A DNA stretch of 9,909 nucleotides from Betaproteobacteria bacterium (lineage in GTDB: Bacteria; Pseudomonadota; Gammaproteobacteria; Burkholderiales; Rhodocyclaceae), in contig JAIFNM010000177.1 in assembly GCA_020047725.1 (NCBI GenBank), positions 1 through 9,909 on the forward strand. The letters are read 5' to 3'. A program made the translations under genes and the position numbers. This document shows positions 1 to 9,909 of the stretch, in pieces. Below the pieces are notes generated by a model. That model worked only from the letters and a program-made list of their open reading frames with translations. It ran no database searches and was not told the DNA's origin. Positions within the stretch are counted from its first letter, which is position 1; each line of letters starts with the position of its first letter.

Positions 1-942
1 CTGGCCCTTGGCGCATCACTCGTCAGCCCCGTCACGGTGGCGGCGGAACAGAAATTCGTCACGATCGGTACCGGTGGCGTGACCGGTGTTTATTACGTGG
101 CCGGTGGCGCCATTTGCCGTCTGATGAACAAAGAGCGTGCCAAGCACGGCATTCGCTGCTCAGTGGAGAGTACCGCCGCTTCGGTTTACAACATCAACAC
201 CATCAAGGCCGGCGAGCTCGACTTCGGCGTTGCTCAATCCGACGTTGAATTCAAGGCCGTCAAGGGGCTGGATCAGTTCAAGGAAAGCGGCCCGCACGGC
301 GATCTGCGCGCCGTGTTCTCGGTTTTCCCCGAAGCACTGATGGTTGTGTCGCGCAAGGAAGCCAACGTCAAGAAATTTGAGGATTTCAAGGGCAAGCGCT
401 TCAATGTCGGCAATCCCGGTTCCGGTACGCGCGACACGGTCAATGTCGTCATGAACGCCATGGGCATGAAGACCGGTGACTTCTCGTTGACCTCCGAGTT
501 GAAGCCCGACGAGCATGGCGCAGCGCTGTGCGACAACAAGATCGACGGCTTTGCCTATGTTGTTGCCAGTCCGGCAGCCAACATCCAGGATCCGACCACC
601 ACCTGTGGCGCAAAACTGGTTCCGATTTCCGGCCCGGCGATAGACAAATTGATCAAGGATTTCCCTTACTACGCCGCTGCGACCATTCCTGGTGGCATGT
701 ATCCGGGCAATCCCGACGCGATCAAGACCTTTGGTGTCGTGGCCAGCTTCCTGAGCTCGGCCAAGGTTCCGGATAACGTCGTTTATGCCATGGTTTCTGC
801 GGTGTTCGACAACTTTGAGGAGTTCAAGAAGTTGCACCCGGCGCTGGCCAATCTTGATCCGAAAGACATGATCAAGAACGGCATGTCGGCTCCGCTGCAC
901 CCCGGCGCCGTCAAGTACTACAAGGAAAAAGGCTGGATGTAA
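1..942 (+). CDS. TAXI-family TRAP transporter solute-binding protein (5' partial)
   Basis: Periplasmic solute receptor of a TRAP transporter; it captures a substrate (organic acids or amino-acid-like anions in known TAXI members) and delivers it to the membrane permease encoded next. The reading frame is open from base 1, so the true start lies upstream. The first codons read LALGASLVSPVTVAA then EQKF, which looks like the end of a Sec signal peptide with cleavage near base 45. A GTG at 37 is an internal codon, not the start. Family hallmarks are the N-terminal IGTGGVTGVYYVAGG block, CSVESTAASVYNI, and GELDFGVAQSD. Four cysteines (codons at 115, 157, 529 and 604) could form two disulfides in the periplasm. 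The mature length of about 300 residues is normal for the family. The fused TRAP permease 97 bases downstream supports the call. The substrate cannot be read from the sequence. Confidence 0.93.
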   Translation: MALGASLVSPVTVAAEQKFVTIGTGGVTGVYYVAGGAICRLMNKERAKHGIRCSVESTAASVYNINTIKAGELDFGVAQSDVEFKAVKGLDQFKESGPHGDLRAVFSVFPEALMVVSRKEANVKKFEDFKGKRFNVGNPGSGTRDTVNVVMNAMGMKTGDFSLTSELKPDEHGAALCDNKIDGFAYVVASPAANIQDPTTTCGAKLVPISGPAIDKLIKDFPYYAAATIPGGMYPGNPDAIKTFGVVASFLSSAKVPDNVVYAMVSAVFDNFEEFKKLHPALANLDPKDMIKNGMSAPLHPGAVKYYKEKGWM

Positions 943-981
943 GAGCCGGACCGGCGAAATAGCATTCGCCAGTTGATGGTC

Positions 982-1013
982 AGACGGCTCCTAATCGGAG
1001 CCGTCTTGCCTTT
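982..1013 (+). terminator. Hairpin between binding-protein and permease genes (attenuator-like terminator)
   Basis: A perfect 10-base-pair GC-rich stem (982-991 AGACGGCTCC with 997-1006 GGAGCCGTCT) closes a 5-base loop and is followed by TGCCTTT, a poor T tract. It sits 39 bases after the binding-protein stop codon and ends before the permease ribosome-binding site. With so few Ts it is probably a leaky terminator or a 3'-end mRNA stabiliser. That would make more binding protein than permease from one promoter. The stem is seen directly; its effect is inferred. Confidence 0.7.
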
Positions 1014-1039
1014 ATGTCCTTCAGAACAGGGAGTCGTTT

Positions 1040-3625
<2,586 letters not shown>

Positions 3626-3647
3626 AGCAGGTTCTGCATTAGCTATG

Positions 3648-3676
3648 AAAACGCTGCCTGCGGGCAGCGTTTTTTT
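3648..3676 (+). terminator. Rho-independent terminator after the TRAP permease gene
   Basis: ACGCTGCC (3651-3658) pairs with GGCAGCGT (3663-3670) around a TGCG loop and is followed by a run of seven Ts (3670-3676). Four As at 3648-3651 extend the stem into the T run. It lies 22 bases after the permease stop codon and separates the transporter operon from the signalling genes downstream. Confidence 0.95.
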
Positions 3677-3734
3677 ATGGTGGCGTGACCGGCGAAAAAC
3701 TCTTACGATGACACTTGAGAAAACTGAGCGGCCC

Positions 3735-3741
3735 AGGGAGG
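3735..3741 (+). promoter_or_regulatory. Ribosome-binding site fixing the HD-GYP start
   Basis: AGGGAGG lies nine bases before ATG 3751. The frame is open upstream to a TTG at 3715, but that codon has no comparable Shine-Dalgarno sequence, so the ATG is preferred. Confidence 0.85.
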
Positions 3742-3750
3742 CTTTCAACC

Positions 3751-5037
3751 ATGTCGGAACCGGTTAGTTCATGGATTACGATGGATCAGCTTAAGATCGG
3801 GTTGTATGTCTACCTCGATCTCAAATGGTTTGAGCATCCTTTTGCCTTCAACAACTTCAAGATCAAGGACGAGGAACAGATCAAGATCATCCGGAGTCTT
3901 GGCCTCAAAAAGTGCCGTTACGATCCGGCGCGCTCTGATCTCAAACCGCCGCCATTACAGGCACAAAGTCGCACCGAGATGGAGACACCACAAACGGCTT
4001 TGCCGACCGAACACCCAGCCCTCGCCGCCAAACGCGCGCTGATCGAAAAAATCAAGGTACAGCGCGAGGCGTCGGCACGGATTGAAACCGCCTTTGTTGA
4101 TACAGCCAAGACGATTCACGGCATCGAGAAGAATCTGCTTGCGAATCCTGCGCAAACCGTCGAGCAGGCCGGTCGCCTGGTCGATCAGATTGCCGATTCG
4201 ATTCTTTCTGCGCCTGAACTCGCCATTCACATGATGGGCGACAAGATGGGCGGCGAAGAGCTGTATTTTCATTCGCTGAACGTCACCATGCTGTCGCTGA
4301 TCATGGCGCGCGATATCAAACTGCCGCAGGAGGCAATTCGCTCGCTGGGAATGGGTGCGCTGTTCCACGATGTCGGTCGTCGGGAAATTCCGAGCGCGAT
4401 CCTGATGAAGATGGAGCCGCTTACCCAGGCCGAGCGCAAATTCTACGAACTGCATTGCCAGTATGGCGTTGAGATTGGTCAGGGGCTGAAATTTCCACCG
4501 CTGACGCTCGCTATCATCCGCGATCACCACGAACTGTTCGACGGCTCCGGCTACCCGCAAAAGCTCAAGGGTGAGGCCATTAACGTGCTGGCGCGCATCG
4601 TGGCCATCGCCAACCATTACGACGAGATGTGCAATCCGTTGAATATCGTCAATGCGCTGACGCCGCATGAGGCCTTGTCGACAATGTTCGCCAAGCAGCG
4701 CGCCAAATTTGACCCCAAACTTCTGCAGGTCTTTGTGCGCTGCCTCGGCGTCTATCCACCGGGAACCATCGTCCAGCTTTCCAACGGCATGATCGGCATG
4801 GTCGCCACGATAAATACCAGCAAGCCGATGAAGCCAATGGTGGTGGTCTACGATGCCGACATACCCAAGGATGACGCCATTCTCGTCGACATGGAGGTCG
4901 AAGCGGACGTCAATATCGCCAAAGCCATCCGGCCGGCACAACTGCCAAAGGAAATTTACAACTATTTGAGCCCGCGCAAACGGGTCAGCTATTTCTTTGA
5001 TGCGGGAACCCCGGACAAGGACGGATTCAAGAAATGA
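3751..5037 (+). CDS. HD-GYP domain cyclic-di-GMP phosphodiesterase with N-terminal DUF3391
   Basis: Predicted cytoplasmic metal-dependent phosphodiesterase that hydrolyses the second messenger c-di-GMP. The 428-residue protein begins with a DUF3391-like segment (about residues 8-65, MDQLKIGLYVYLDLKWFEHPF), then a charged linker rich in Pro, Gln and Thr (about 65-95). The HD-GYP domain spans about residues 170-360. Visible site residues are H174, H206-D207, H235, H259-H260 and DGSGYP (264-269). The usual HDxGK motif reads HDVGR here, with Arg210 replacing the lysine. The C-terminal part (YPPGTIVQLSNGMIGMV onward) matches the usual ending of DUF3391 HD-GYP proteins. There is no REC or membrane segment. 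The stop codon overlaps the start of the hybrid kinase gene, implying translational coupling. The family call is firm; catalytic activity is likely but not certain because of Arg210. Confidence 0.93.
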   Translation: MSEPVSSWITMDQLKIGLYVYLDLKWFEHPFAFNNFKIKDEEQIKIIRSLGLKKCRYDPARSDLKPPPLQAQSRTEMETPQTALPTEHPALAAKRALIEKIKVQREASARIETAFVDTAKTIHGIEKNLLANPAQTVEQAGRLVDQIADSILSAPELAIHMMGDKMGGEELYFHSLNVTMLSLIMARDIKLPQEAIRSLGMGALFHDVGRREIPSAILMKMEPLTQAERKFYELHCQYGVEIGQGLKFPPLTLAIIRDHHELFDGSGYPQKLKGEAINVLARIVAIANHYDEMCNPLNIVNALTPHEALSTMFAKQRAKFDPKLLQVFVRCLGVYPPGTIVQLSNGMIGMVATINTSKPMKPMVVVYDADIPKDDAILVDMEVEADVNIAKAIRPAQLPKEIYNYLSPRKRVSYFFDAGTPDKDGFKK

Positions 5038-7769
5038 GCAGCCTGGAACGACTGCTTATCGACCAGGCCGAGCAGATGATCCTGCTGGTCGAACCGGAAA
5101 GTCTGCGCATCGTCGTGGCCAACCGCGCAGCGGCACAGACGCTCGGTTACAGCGATGCCGAACTGCTCGAAAAATCGATTCTGGATGTCGAATGCTCCTT
5201 GCCAGACGTTTTCTATTGGGAAGATGTGCGCAGCGGCCAATATTTAAACATCGAGTCCCAGGAAGGCCTGTACCTGTGCGCCGATGGGTCGATGCGAACT
5301 GCGGCGAAGTCCGTCCGGGTTGTCGAACAGGAAGGCAAGCGCTGGTTGATGGTTCAGGCCCACGAAATTCATGAAGAGTCGCACGTGCAGGATGATCTGG
5401 CGCAGGCGACATCACAACTCCGGGCGACGCTGGAATCGACCGGCAACGGTATTCTGGTGATCAACTGGCAGGGGCGGATTGCCAGCATGAATCGCCGGCT
5501 CAGTTCAATGTGGCAGCTTCCCGAAGACCTGCTGCTCAGTCAGGATGATGAGGCCATTCTTGATTTCATGTGCGCCCAGGCTGAGGACAGCGCGACCCTT
5601 GCCAGCCGTTTGCGCGAGATCGTCGATGAACACGAAAGCGACGATCTGTTCAAGCTGGTGGACGGTCGGGTCTTCGAGTGCAAGTCCTTGCCGCAGTTTC
5701 TCGACGAGCGCATCATCGGACGTGTATTCGGTTTCAGTGACATCACCGGACGCATCCGCATCGAGGAGGACCTGATTGCCGCCCGAGAAAAGGCGGAAGC
5801 GGCCAATCAGGCAAAAGCAACCTTCCTGGCCATGATGTCGCACGAAATCCGTACGCCGATGAACGGCGTTATGGGCATGACGACCTTGTTGCTCGATACA
5901 CGGCTCGACAGCGAGCAGCAGCGCTATCTGAACATCATCCGCTCCAGCTCCGAGTCGCTACTGTCAATCATCAACGATATTCTCGATTTTTCCAAGATCG
6001 AAGCGCAGAAATTGACCCTGGAAGTCATTGATTTCAATCTTCTGGCGCTGATTGAGGATATTGCCGAGCTGAACAGCTTTCGGGCAGCTGAAAAGGGGCT
6101 GGAGTTTGCCTGGCGGCTTGACCCGGACGTGCCCCTGCTATTGCGTGGTGATCCGGGCCGGATTCGCCAGATACTCACCAATCTGATCGGTAACTCGCTC
6201 AAGTTCACGGAGTCCGGCACAATTTCCCTGCTGATTAGCCGGCGACCGGATGTGCAGGATCGAATCGTGCTGCGGATCGAGATTCAGGACACCGGGATCG
6301 GCATCGCCAGTGAAAATATTGACAAGATTTTTGACCCGTTCGAGCAGGCCGACAGCTCGACAACGCGAAAATATGGTGGGACCGGGCTTGGTTTGCCGAT
6401 TGCCAAACAATTGGTCGAGCTGATGGGCGGCGAGATCAGCGTTTTGAGCGTTGAAAATAGGGGAACGACGTTCAGCTTTGACATCGATCTGGTGCCGCAG
6501 GCGGCTGGCCGAGCCGAACCCGAGGCACCGGGAATGGCGAGTCTGCGCGAACTCAAGGGCACGCGAATCCTGGTTGTTGACGATAACGACGTCACGTTAA
6601 AAAACGTCACGACATTGCTCACCGTCTGGGGCTTCAATACTGAGGGCATTCCAGATGCCGAGCGCGCACTGGCTTGCATTGATGCGGCACGCGATACAGG
6701 AGCGCCTTTCCGCTGCGTGTTTGTCGACATGAGCCTGCCGGTCAGCGACGGCGAGAGTCTAGGCCGTCGCGTGCACGAAAATCCGGCCAACGCCGGAACG
6801 GCGCTCGTCATGTGTGTTTCGGCCGGATACCGGGGAGATGCCAAACGGTTTGAACAGGCCGGGTTTGCCGCCTACCTGAACAAGCCGGTCAAGCGTTCCA
6901 TCCTGATGGAATGCCTGCTGCGAGTACTGGGGCGCCGGCCTGATGAGGCCAGCACCATCATTACCGGCCGTTCGCTTGCCGAAGCGGGCAAGCGCATTGC
7001 CCGGTTGCTGGTGGTTGAAGACAACCCGGTAAACATGATGGTCATAAAGGGAATCCTCGCAAAACTCGGCTACACGCAGATCGACAGCGCGTCCGACGGG
7101 CAACAGGCGGTCGAGATGGTCGAGCAGGAAAAGTATGACTTGATCCTGATGGATTGCCAGATGCCGAAATTGGACGGCTACGACGCGACGCGACGCCTGC
7201 GTGAACTGGACATAAAAACGCCGATCATTGCCATGACTGCACACACGCTGAGCGGCGACCGCGAGAAATGTCTGGACGCTGGCATGGACGACTACCTGAC
7301 CAAACCGATTGCCATCGCCAAGTTGACTGCCTGCCTCGATCAATGGCTGATGTGCACGGCAGACCCGGCAACGCCGGCCATTATCCCGTCCGGGGCCGAG
7401 CCAGAGCGTCAGGATCCCGACGCCGTGTTCAACTACAGCGCATTCCTGAAGATCATGATGGACGATGCCGAACTGGCGAAAACCCTGCTGCAGATGTTCC
7501 TCGCCAATATGCCCGGCGATCTGGAAAAGCTGAAGGACGCCATTGCCAGCGGCGACGGTTCGGCCGTGCGCTCAGCGGCGCATTTCATCAAGGGGGCGTC
7601 AGCAAACATGTGTGCTCAAACGATCAATGCCACGGCTCTCGAGATCGAGCAGGCCGGTTTGAACAGCAATATCGGGCGTGCCATCGAACTCATTCCAAAG
7701 CTGGATACGAACTGGCTGGATTTTGTCGCACACGCCAAGGTTGTTGAGTTTAATGAGAGCGGAGCCTAG
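5034..7769 (+). CDS. Soluble hybrid histidine kinase (PAS-PAS-HisKA-HATPase-REC-REC-HPt)
   Basis: Multi-step phosphorelay sensor kinase of 911 residues. The ATG overlaps the preceding TGA (ATGA at 5034-5037). Domains in order: PAS-like 1 (about 8-110), PAS-like 2 (about 130-245), a short helical linker, HisKA with H270 in MMSHEIRTPMNG, and HATPase_c with N387 (N box), D419 in DTGIGI and GGTGLGL at 448-454. REC1 follows (D516-D517, phospho-acceptor D565, K617), then REC2 (E662-D663, phospho-acceptor D707, K757), and a C-terminal HPt domain with H850 in AAHFIKGASANM. All expected catalytic and acceptor residues are present, so the full His-Asp-His relay looks intact. No signal peptide or membrane helix is visible, so the kinase should sense a cytoplasmic cue through its PAS domains. 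No separate response regulator is encoded in the window; HPt H850 must pass phosphate to a partner elsewhere, or the kinase acts through protein contacts. The cue is unknown. Confidence 0.95.
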   Translation: MSSLERLLIDQAEQMILLVEPESLRIVVANRAAAQTLGYSDAELLEKSILDVECSLPDVFYWEDVRSGQYLNIESQEGLYLCADGSMRTAAKSVRVVEQEGKRWLMVQAHEIHEESHVQDDLAQATSQLRATLESTGNGILVINWQGRIASMNRRLSSMWQLPEDLLLSQDDEAILDFMCAQAEDSATLASRLREIVDEHESDDLFKLVDGRVFECKSLPQFLDERIIGRVFGFSDITGRIRIEEDLIAAREKAEAANQAKATFLAMMSHEIRTPMNGVMGMTTLLLDTRLDSEQQRYLNIIRSSSESLLSIINDILDFSKIEAQKLTLEVIDFNLLALIEDIAELNSFRAAEKGLEFAWRLDPDVPLLLRGDPGRIRQILTNLIGNSLKFTESGTISLLISRRPDVQDRIVLRIEIQDTGIGIASENIDKIFDPFEQADSSTTRKYGGTGLGLPIAKQLVELMGGEISVLSVENRGTTFSFDIDLVPQAAGRAEPEAPGMASLRELKGTRILVVDDNDVTLKNVTTLLTVWGFNTEGIPDAERALACIDAARDTGAPFRCVFVDMSLPVSDGESLGRRVHENPANAGTALVMCVSAGYRGDAKRFEQAGFAAYLNKPVKRSILMECLLRVLGRRPDEASTIITGRSLAEAGKRIARLLVVEDNPVNMMVIKGILAKLGYTQIDSASDGQQAVEMVEQEKYDLILMDCQMPKLDGYDATRRLRELDIKTPIIAMTAHTLSGDREKCLDAGMDDYLTKPIAIAKLTACLDQWLMCTADPATPAIIPSGAEPERQDPDAVFNYSAFLKIMMDDAELAKTLLQMFLANMPGDLEKLKDAIASGDGSAVRSAAHFIKGASANMCAQTINATALEIEQAGLNSNIGRAIELIPKLDTNWLDFVAHAKVVEFNESGA

Positions 7770-7817
7770 CCATCCGCTTCGGTGTAGCGCGATTTTCAAC
7801 GCAGTTCAGGGGACAAA

Positions 7818-8810
7818 ATGAAAAAGCAAAAAACAGCATTCACCACGTTTTTTCTATTGTTACTATTGTTTCCGCTAAGCGTTCTTGCGCAAAAAAAAGT
7901 CTTTGTCGTCGAAAGTTATCATGCTGGATATGCGTGGGACGCCAGTTACAAGAAGGCGCTGCAGGAGTCTCTGGGAACCCGGTACAAGCTCGAGTTTTTT
8001 GAGATGGACACCAAGCGATTGCCTAAAGATCAGCACCAGAAAATGTCTGATCTGGCATGGAAAAAGTACCTTGAGCTGAAGCCGGATCTGGTCGTTCTCG
8101 GTGATGACGCAGCGCTGATTCACCTGGTGAAGCGTCTAGCCGATACCAAGACCCCCGTTGTCTATCTCGGGATCAACAGCAACCCGCGTGACCACGTTCC
8201 ACCGACCGCCGAAAACTTCACGGGAGTGCTGGAACGGCCCTTGCTAAAGCGATCAATTGCGTTTCTGCAAGCGCTGATTCCGACCGCGAAGAAAATTCTC
8301 GTGCTTTTTGACGACGATGTAACCGCACAGGTCAGCAAGAAAGAGATCTTCGGTACAAAGGACAGCACCGTGATCAATGGTGTCATCGTCGACTTCCGCA
8401 TGATCGGCACGCTGCACGAGTACAAGGAGGCGGTGCTGTCTGCCAAAGGGCAGTACGACGCCGCAGTAATCGGCTTGTACCAGAGCGTCAAGACAGCAGA
8501 AGGCACGCCAGTGGATGCCGAAGAACTGATTTCCTGGGTTTCCAGGAACTCCACAGTTCCACCGTTCGCGTTCTGGGATTTTGCGGTCGGGGCTAATCGA
8601 ACCGTTGGCGGTCTCGTCCTGTATGGTCGAGACATGGGGGTTCTCGCGGCCGGACTGGCCAACAATATCCTTGAAAAGGGCGTCCCACCGCAAAAAATCA
8701 TTCCCATCCTCAACAATCAGGGCGTATTCCTGTTCAGCCGATCACAACTGGAAAAGTGGAAGCTGACTCTGCCGAAAGAGATTCTTTCATCCGCCTTGAT
8801 GGTTGATTGA
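7818..8810 (+). CDS. Secreted ABC-type substrate-binding-like protein (orphan)
   Basis: Predicted periplasmic ligand-binding protein of the ABC_sub_bind type (330 residues). ATG 7818 is preceded by AGGGGA at 7808-7813. Residues 1-24 form a clear Sec signal peptide: MKKQK, then a leucine-rich core, then SVLA before Q25. The mature part starts KKVFVVESYHAGYAWDASY, typical of the family, and has alternating hydrophobic strands such as PDLVVLGDDAA, TPVVYLGIN and KKILVLFDDD, fitting a two-lobed periplasmic-binding fold. It has no lipobox cysteine, so it is probably soluble. No ABC permease or ATPase gene is adjacent. It lies 48 bases after the hybrid kinase gene with no terminator between, suggesting co-transcription and a sensory rather than transport role. 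Related domains are known as sensory inputs of some kinases and GGDEF proteins. The ligand is unknown. The leader region is noticeably AT-richer than its neighbours. Confidence 0.82.
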   Translation: MKKQKTAFTTFFLLLLLFPLSVLAQKKVFVVESYHAGYAWDASYKKALQESLGTRYKLEFFEMDTKRLPKDQHQKMSDLAWKKYLELKPDLVVLGDDAALIHLVKRLADTKTPVVYLGINSNPRDHVPPTAENFTGVLERPLLKRSIAFLQALIPTAKKILVLFDDDVTAQVSKKEIFGTKDSTVINGVIVDFRMIGTLHEYKEAVLSAKGQYDAAVIGLYQSVKTAEGTPVDAEELISWVSRNSTVPPFAFWDFAVGANRTVGGLVLYGRDMGVLAAGLANNILEKGVPPQKIIPILNNQGVFLFSRSQLEKWKLTLPKEILSSALMVD

Positions 8811-9003
8811 GCATTTGCTGCTCCGACCCGCAACTGCCTCAGGTTGTAAACCCGGCGAGCCAATGCATGCGCCATGATTCAGGCTGATCAGCCATAGCTA
8901 CTCTGACGACGTACTGCGCTCAGCTTTCAAGTACACTCTTCCCTTGCTGCCCGGCGTAGCCTGGCCCGAATAGTCACCTGACCAAGCCATCTTCAGGATC
9001 GCA
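8811..9003 (+). other. Intergenic region with a 12-base palindrome, upstream of the AEC transporter
   Basis: This is the longest non-coding gap (193 bases). It contains the perfect palindrome GGCTGATCAGCC at 8882-8893, which could be an operator for a dimeric regulator or merely chance. I see no convincing terminator for the preceding gene and no clear sigma-70 promoter; TACACT at 8932-8937 resembles a -10 box but lacks a well-placed -35. AGGA at 8995-8998 is the ribosome-binding site for the next gene. Confidence 0.45.
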
Positions 9004-9882
9004 ATGGAACTCGTTCTTCGCATCATCGGCATTATCACCCCAGTTTTGATCATCTCGGCCATGGGCTACGCTTACGGCCGGTTCCGGAAGCCGGACGTAA
9101 CCTGGATCAACCGGCTATGCACGGATCTTCTGTATCCGATGCTGATTTTCACGGCCATGGCCTCCAAGGATTTTCATATCCTGGAGTATCTGCCCCTGAT
9201 CGGCGGCGCTCTCATCGTCGTGCTCGGGTCCGGTCTGATAGCCTGGGGCGTGGCCAGGGTGCTGGGTTACAACCCCCACGCCTTCATTCCCTCGATGATG
9301 TTCACCAACGTCGCCAACATGGGTTTGCCGCTGACGCTGTTTGCCTTCGGGCCATCAATGCTGCCAGCGGCTGTCGCCTTGTTCATGATCTTCAGCCTGG
9401 TTCACTTTACGCTGGGAATACGCATCTGCTCGCCCCAGGCCAGCATGCGGGGGATTCTCAAGGGGCCCATGCTATGGGCGATGATCGTCGGCGTTCTGGC
9501 GAGCCTGCTGGAACTTGCCCTGCCTCCGTGGCTGGCGACCAGTACGAAGATGCTTGGAGACACGGCGATTCCGCTTGGCCTATTCACGCTTGGCGTCGGC
9601 TTCGCGAGTTTCCAGGTTGAGCGCTGGAGCATCGGTGTGGTTGGCGCCCTGCTGTGCCCGATTTCAGGCCTGCTGATCGCCTGGCCTCTGGTCAAATTCC
9701 TGCCACTGACTGAACCGATGCAAGGTGTCCTGCTGCTCTATTCTGCCTTGCCGCCGGCAGTGATGAACTACATCTTTGCCGAACGCTATGATCAGGAACC
9801 GGGCCTCGTTTCCGCGATAGTCGTCGGCGGTAATATTGCCTCGATCATTTTCGTTCCGTTTGCCCTGTATCTGGCGCTGTAA
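9004..9882 (+). CDS. AEC-family (auxin efflux carrier-like) transporter
   Basis: Integral inner-membrane transporter of 292 residues, a normal size for bacterial AEC members. Those characterised are secondary carriers of small organic acids such as malate or malonate, so this may export or import a carboxylate. ATG 9004 has AGGA five bases upstream. The protein is almost entirely hydrophobic helices (roughly 8-10). Family features are the TNVANMGLPLTLFAFG segment (residues 101-115), the mid-protein GDTAIPLGLFTLGVGF segment around P190, and the C-terminal PPAVMNYIFAERYDQEPG segment from P250, followed by a final helix ending at the C-terminus. It is apparently transcribed alone, with a 193-base gap before it. 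The substrate cannot be inferred from the sequence; no functional link to the upstream genes is evident. Confidence 0.9.
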   Translation: MELVLRIIGIITPVLIISAMGYAYGRFRKPDVTWINRLCTDLLYPMLIFTAMASKDFHILEYLPLIGGALIVVLGSGLIAWGVARVLGYNPHAFIPSMMFTNVANMGLPLTLFAFGPSMLPAAVALFMIFSLVHFTLGIRICSPQASMRGILKGPMLWAMIVGVLASLLELALPPWLATSTKMLGDTAIPLGLFTLGVGFASFQVERWSIGVVGALLCPISGLLIAWPLVKFLPLTEPMQGVLLLYSALPPAVMNYIFAERYDQEPGLVSAIVVGGNIASIIFVPFALYLAL

Positions 9883-9909
9883 TTATCATCACCATGAGAC
9901 ACCTGCAAA

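Noticed and set aside
3704..3709. TACGAT as a possible -10 promoter element for the HD-GYP operon
   Set aside because: No acceptable -35 element at the proper distance; a promoter is expected after the terminator but cannot be placed from the sequence.
3715..3750. Upstream TTG start extending the HD-GYP protein by 12 residues
   Set aside because: The extra segment has no family similarity and overlaps the strong ribosome-binding site at 3735-3741 that serves ATG 3751.
3955..4941. Open frame of 328 codons antisense to the HD-GYP gene
   Set aside because: Composition is typical of a codon-bias shadow and there is no recognisable motif; the + strand frame carries all HD-GYP signatures.
9894..9909. 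ATG near the window end that could begin another gene
   Set aside because: Only five full codons are visible and there is no ribosome-binding site before it, so a gene cannot be supported.

Overview
The window looks like a stretch of chromosome from a moderately GC-rich Gram-negative bacterium. The protein styles (TAXI-type TRAP transporter with fused permease, DUF3391/HD-GYP protein, long hybrid kinase) fit a betaproteobacterium, possibly of the Rhodocyclales/Dechloromonas type. That placement is inferred from protein character only; no marker gene is present. All six genes are on the + strand and almost all of the DNA is coding. I see no mobile element, CRISPR array, tRNA or rRNA.

Region 1 (1-3676) is a tripartite ATP-independent (TRAP) uptake system of the TAXI class. 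It holds the periplasmic solute-binding protein, cut at its 5' end by the window, and a single large permease with both membrane subunits fused (4TM + 12TM) and a C-terminal DUF3394-like tail. A strong hairpin with a weak T tract lies between the two genes and could set their expression ratio. A textbook intrinsic terminator closes the unit.

Region 2 (3751-8810) is a probable three-gene signalling operon. It contains a DUF3391/HD-GYP cyclic-di-GMP phosphodiesterase, then a soluble hybrid histidine kinase (PAS-PAS-HisKA-HATPase-REC-REC-HPt) whose ATG overlaps the HD-GYP stop codon in an ATGA junction. After 48 bases with no terminator comes a secreted ABC-type substrate-binding-like protein with no ABC permease or ATPase beside it. 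A plausible reading is a phosphorelay and c-di-GMP control module accompanied by a periplasmic ligand sensor. However, the kinase has no visible membrane segment, so a direct periplasm-to-kinase link is not explained by the genes seen here.

Region 3 (8811-9909) starts with a 193-base gap holding one 12-base perfect palindrome, followed by a complete AEC-family (auxin efflux carrier-like) membrane transporter. The window ends 27 bases after it.

Nothing here is clearly a new system. The points most worth a second look are the HD-GYP/hybrid kinase/orphan binding-protein operon, the Lys-to-Arg change in the HD-GYP metal-site motif, and the PDZ-like tail on the TRAP permease.
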